Assembly (NCBI RefSeq): GCF_020176715.1
Contig: NZ_JAIVMF010000002.1
Span: 248,001 to 312,000 of the forward strand
Direction: 5' to 3'
Source of the DNA: Stappia stellulata
GTDB lineage: Bacteria > Pseudomonadota > Alphaproteobacteria > Rhizobiales > Stappiaceae
Length of the DNA stretch: 64,000 nucleotides
Shown here one piece after another: positions 63,104 through 64,000 of the stretch. A program made the position numbers and the translations under genes. The notes beneath the pieces are model-generated. The model saw only the letters and a program-made list of their open reading frames with translations, searched no databases and had not been told where the DNA came from. Position 1 is the stretch's first letter, and every line of letters starts with the position of its first letter.

Positions 63104-64000
63104 ATGAGCGAAACATCCGCCGGGCGGGGAACGGAAGGCTTCGAAACGGCAGGAGCGCGCTGGCTGCGCCTCATCGGCAGGCGGGGGCTCGCCCCGCTCG
63201 TTCTGCTTCTTCTGGCGCTCGTCTTCTTCGCGCCGGGGCTTTCCCAGGTGCCGCCGCTCGATCGCGACGAGCCGCGCTTTGCCCAGGCCACCAAGCAGAT
63301 GGTGGAAAGCCGCGACTTCATCGATATCCGCTTCCAGGACATGGCCCGGCACAAGAAGCCCGTGGGCATCTACTGGCTGCAGTCGGCGGTCGTCGAGGCG
63401 AGCGGTCTCGGCCATGACGCGCCGATCTGGGTCTACCGGCTGGTCTCGCAACTGGGCGCTGTGCTCGCGGTGCTGCTGAGCTACTGGTGCGTGCGCGCCT
63501 TTGCCGCGCCACCGGTCGCTTTCGTCGCCGGCGCGCTGGTCGCCGCCTCGCTGATCGTCGGGGTGGAGGCGCGGCTTGCCAAGACCGATGCGATGCTGCT
63601 TGCCTCGATCCTCGCCGCACAGGGCGCGCTTGCCCGGATCTGGCTTGACCGCGCCGCGCTGCGCGGGCGTCCGCTGCTGGCAACGCTGTTCTGGGGCGCA
63701 CTGGCCGTGTCGGTGCTGATCAAGGGGCCCGTCGGGCCGCTGGTGGTCGGCCTGACCGTCGTGTTCCTGTCCATTGCGACGCGCGATGTCGGCTGGATCC
63801 GGCTGCTCTATCCCTTGCGCGGCATCTTGGGCTTCCTTCTCGCGGTCCTGCCGTGGTTCGTGGCGATCTATCTGCAGACGGACGGCGCGTTCTTCGCCGA
63901 GGCCGTCGGCAAGGACCTGCTCGGCAAGGTCGCGACGGGACAGGAAAGCCACGGCGCGCCGCCGCTCACCCATCTGGCCGCAGCACTTGGCACCTTCTGG
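63104..64000 (+). CDS. ArnT/PMT-like glycosyltransferase family 39 (3' end outside window)
   Basis: At least 299 residues, open to the window edge. A membrane protein with a first helix LVLLLLALVFFAPGL and then the catalytic loop PPLDRDEPRFAQATKQM, whose D-E pair is the GT-C catalytic signature. KKPVGIYWLQSA and further hydrophobic segments match ArnT-like lipid A 4-amino-arabinose or other undecaprenyl-phosphate-sugar transferases. The sugar and acceptor are unknown. The start at 63104 precedes a short cytoplasmic N-terminus; no strong ribosome binding site is visible. Confidence 0.88.
   Translation, partial: MSETSAGRGTEGFETAGARWLRLIGRRGLAPLVLLLLALVFFAPGLSQVPPLDRDEPRFAQATKQMVESRDFIDIRFQDMARHKKPVGIYWLQSAVVEASGLGHDAPIWVYRLVSQLGAVLAVLLSYWCVRAFAAPPVAFVAGALVAASLIVGVEARLAKTDAMLLASILAAQGALARIWLDRAALRGRPLLATLFWGALAVSVLIKGPVGPLVVGLTVVFLSIATRDVGWIRLLYPLRGILGFLLAVLPWFVAIYLQTDGAFFAEAVGKDLLGKVATGQESHGAPPLTHLAAALGTFW

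Overview
The window is a high-GC alphaproteobacterial chromosome segment, most like Hyphomicrobiales/Stappiaceae-type genomes. This is inferred from the order lptF-lptG-lptD-surA-pdxA-rsmA, the order tRNA-Leu/tig/clpP/clpX/lon/hup/tRNA-Val, an NDUFS4-type complex I gene, and promoter motifs that fit alphaproteobacterial RpoH and RpoN. No phage, insertion sequence, CRISPR array or rRNA gene was seen.

Layout. 1-11.5 kb: fabF (5' end missing), mltG, yicC and gmk run into a convergent envelope operon, lptF-lptG-lptD-surA-pdxA-rsmA, whose genes mostly overlap by 1-4 bases. 11.9-20.5 kb: pepA, holC, a methyltransferase, a two-gene ORFan cassette of lower GC, an ABC-F ATPase, a Tat-exported cyclase-family hydrolase, and a small toxin-antitoxin-like pair. 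20.6-32.3 kb: glnA and glnB behind a sigma-54-type promoter, a VOC protein, NAD(P)HX repair (nnrDE), tRNA-Leu, and the protein-quality-control block tig-clpP-clpX-lon followed by HU. 32.7-41.2 kb: tRNA-Val, then a 2,358-residue glycine-rich autotransporter with about 25 repeats, then about 0.8 kb with no gene but with operator-like palindromes.

41.2-50.6 kb holds one of the two most interesting loci. A TRAP transporter (dctP, dctQ, dctM), an NAD-linked class 1B dihydroorotate dehydrogenase with its PyrK-type subunit, an M20 carbamoylase-type hydrolase and a dihydroorotase are joined by short stop/start overlaps from dctQ to pyrC. pyrE and a small unknown gene follow, and an HTH regulator is divergent. 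The enzymes match, step for step, the reductive orotate degradation route: orotate to dihydroorotate to N-carbamoyl-aspartate to aspartate, CO2 and ammonia. I propose an orotate uptake and catabolism operon.

50.8-58 kb: tRNA-Glu, a glyoxalase, a tandem cold-shock protein, DUF192, a MetOD1-like protein coupled to a diguanylate cyclase, and tRNA-Pro. Next comes the second notable locus: an aKG/HExxH-type peptide hydroxylase, a 72-residue repeat-containing peptide and a divergent ATP-grasp protein, which together look like a small RiPP-type peptide-modification cluster. 58-64 kb: tRNA-Arg, a PAS-GGDEF-EAL protein, a Na/Pi-cotransporter-like protein, a metallophosphoesterase, and a truncated ArnT-like glycosyltransferase at the window edge.

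All family assignments come from reading motifs and gene order. No database search was run.
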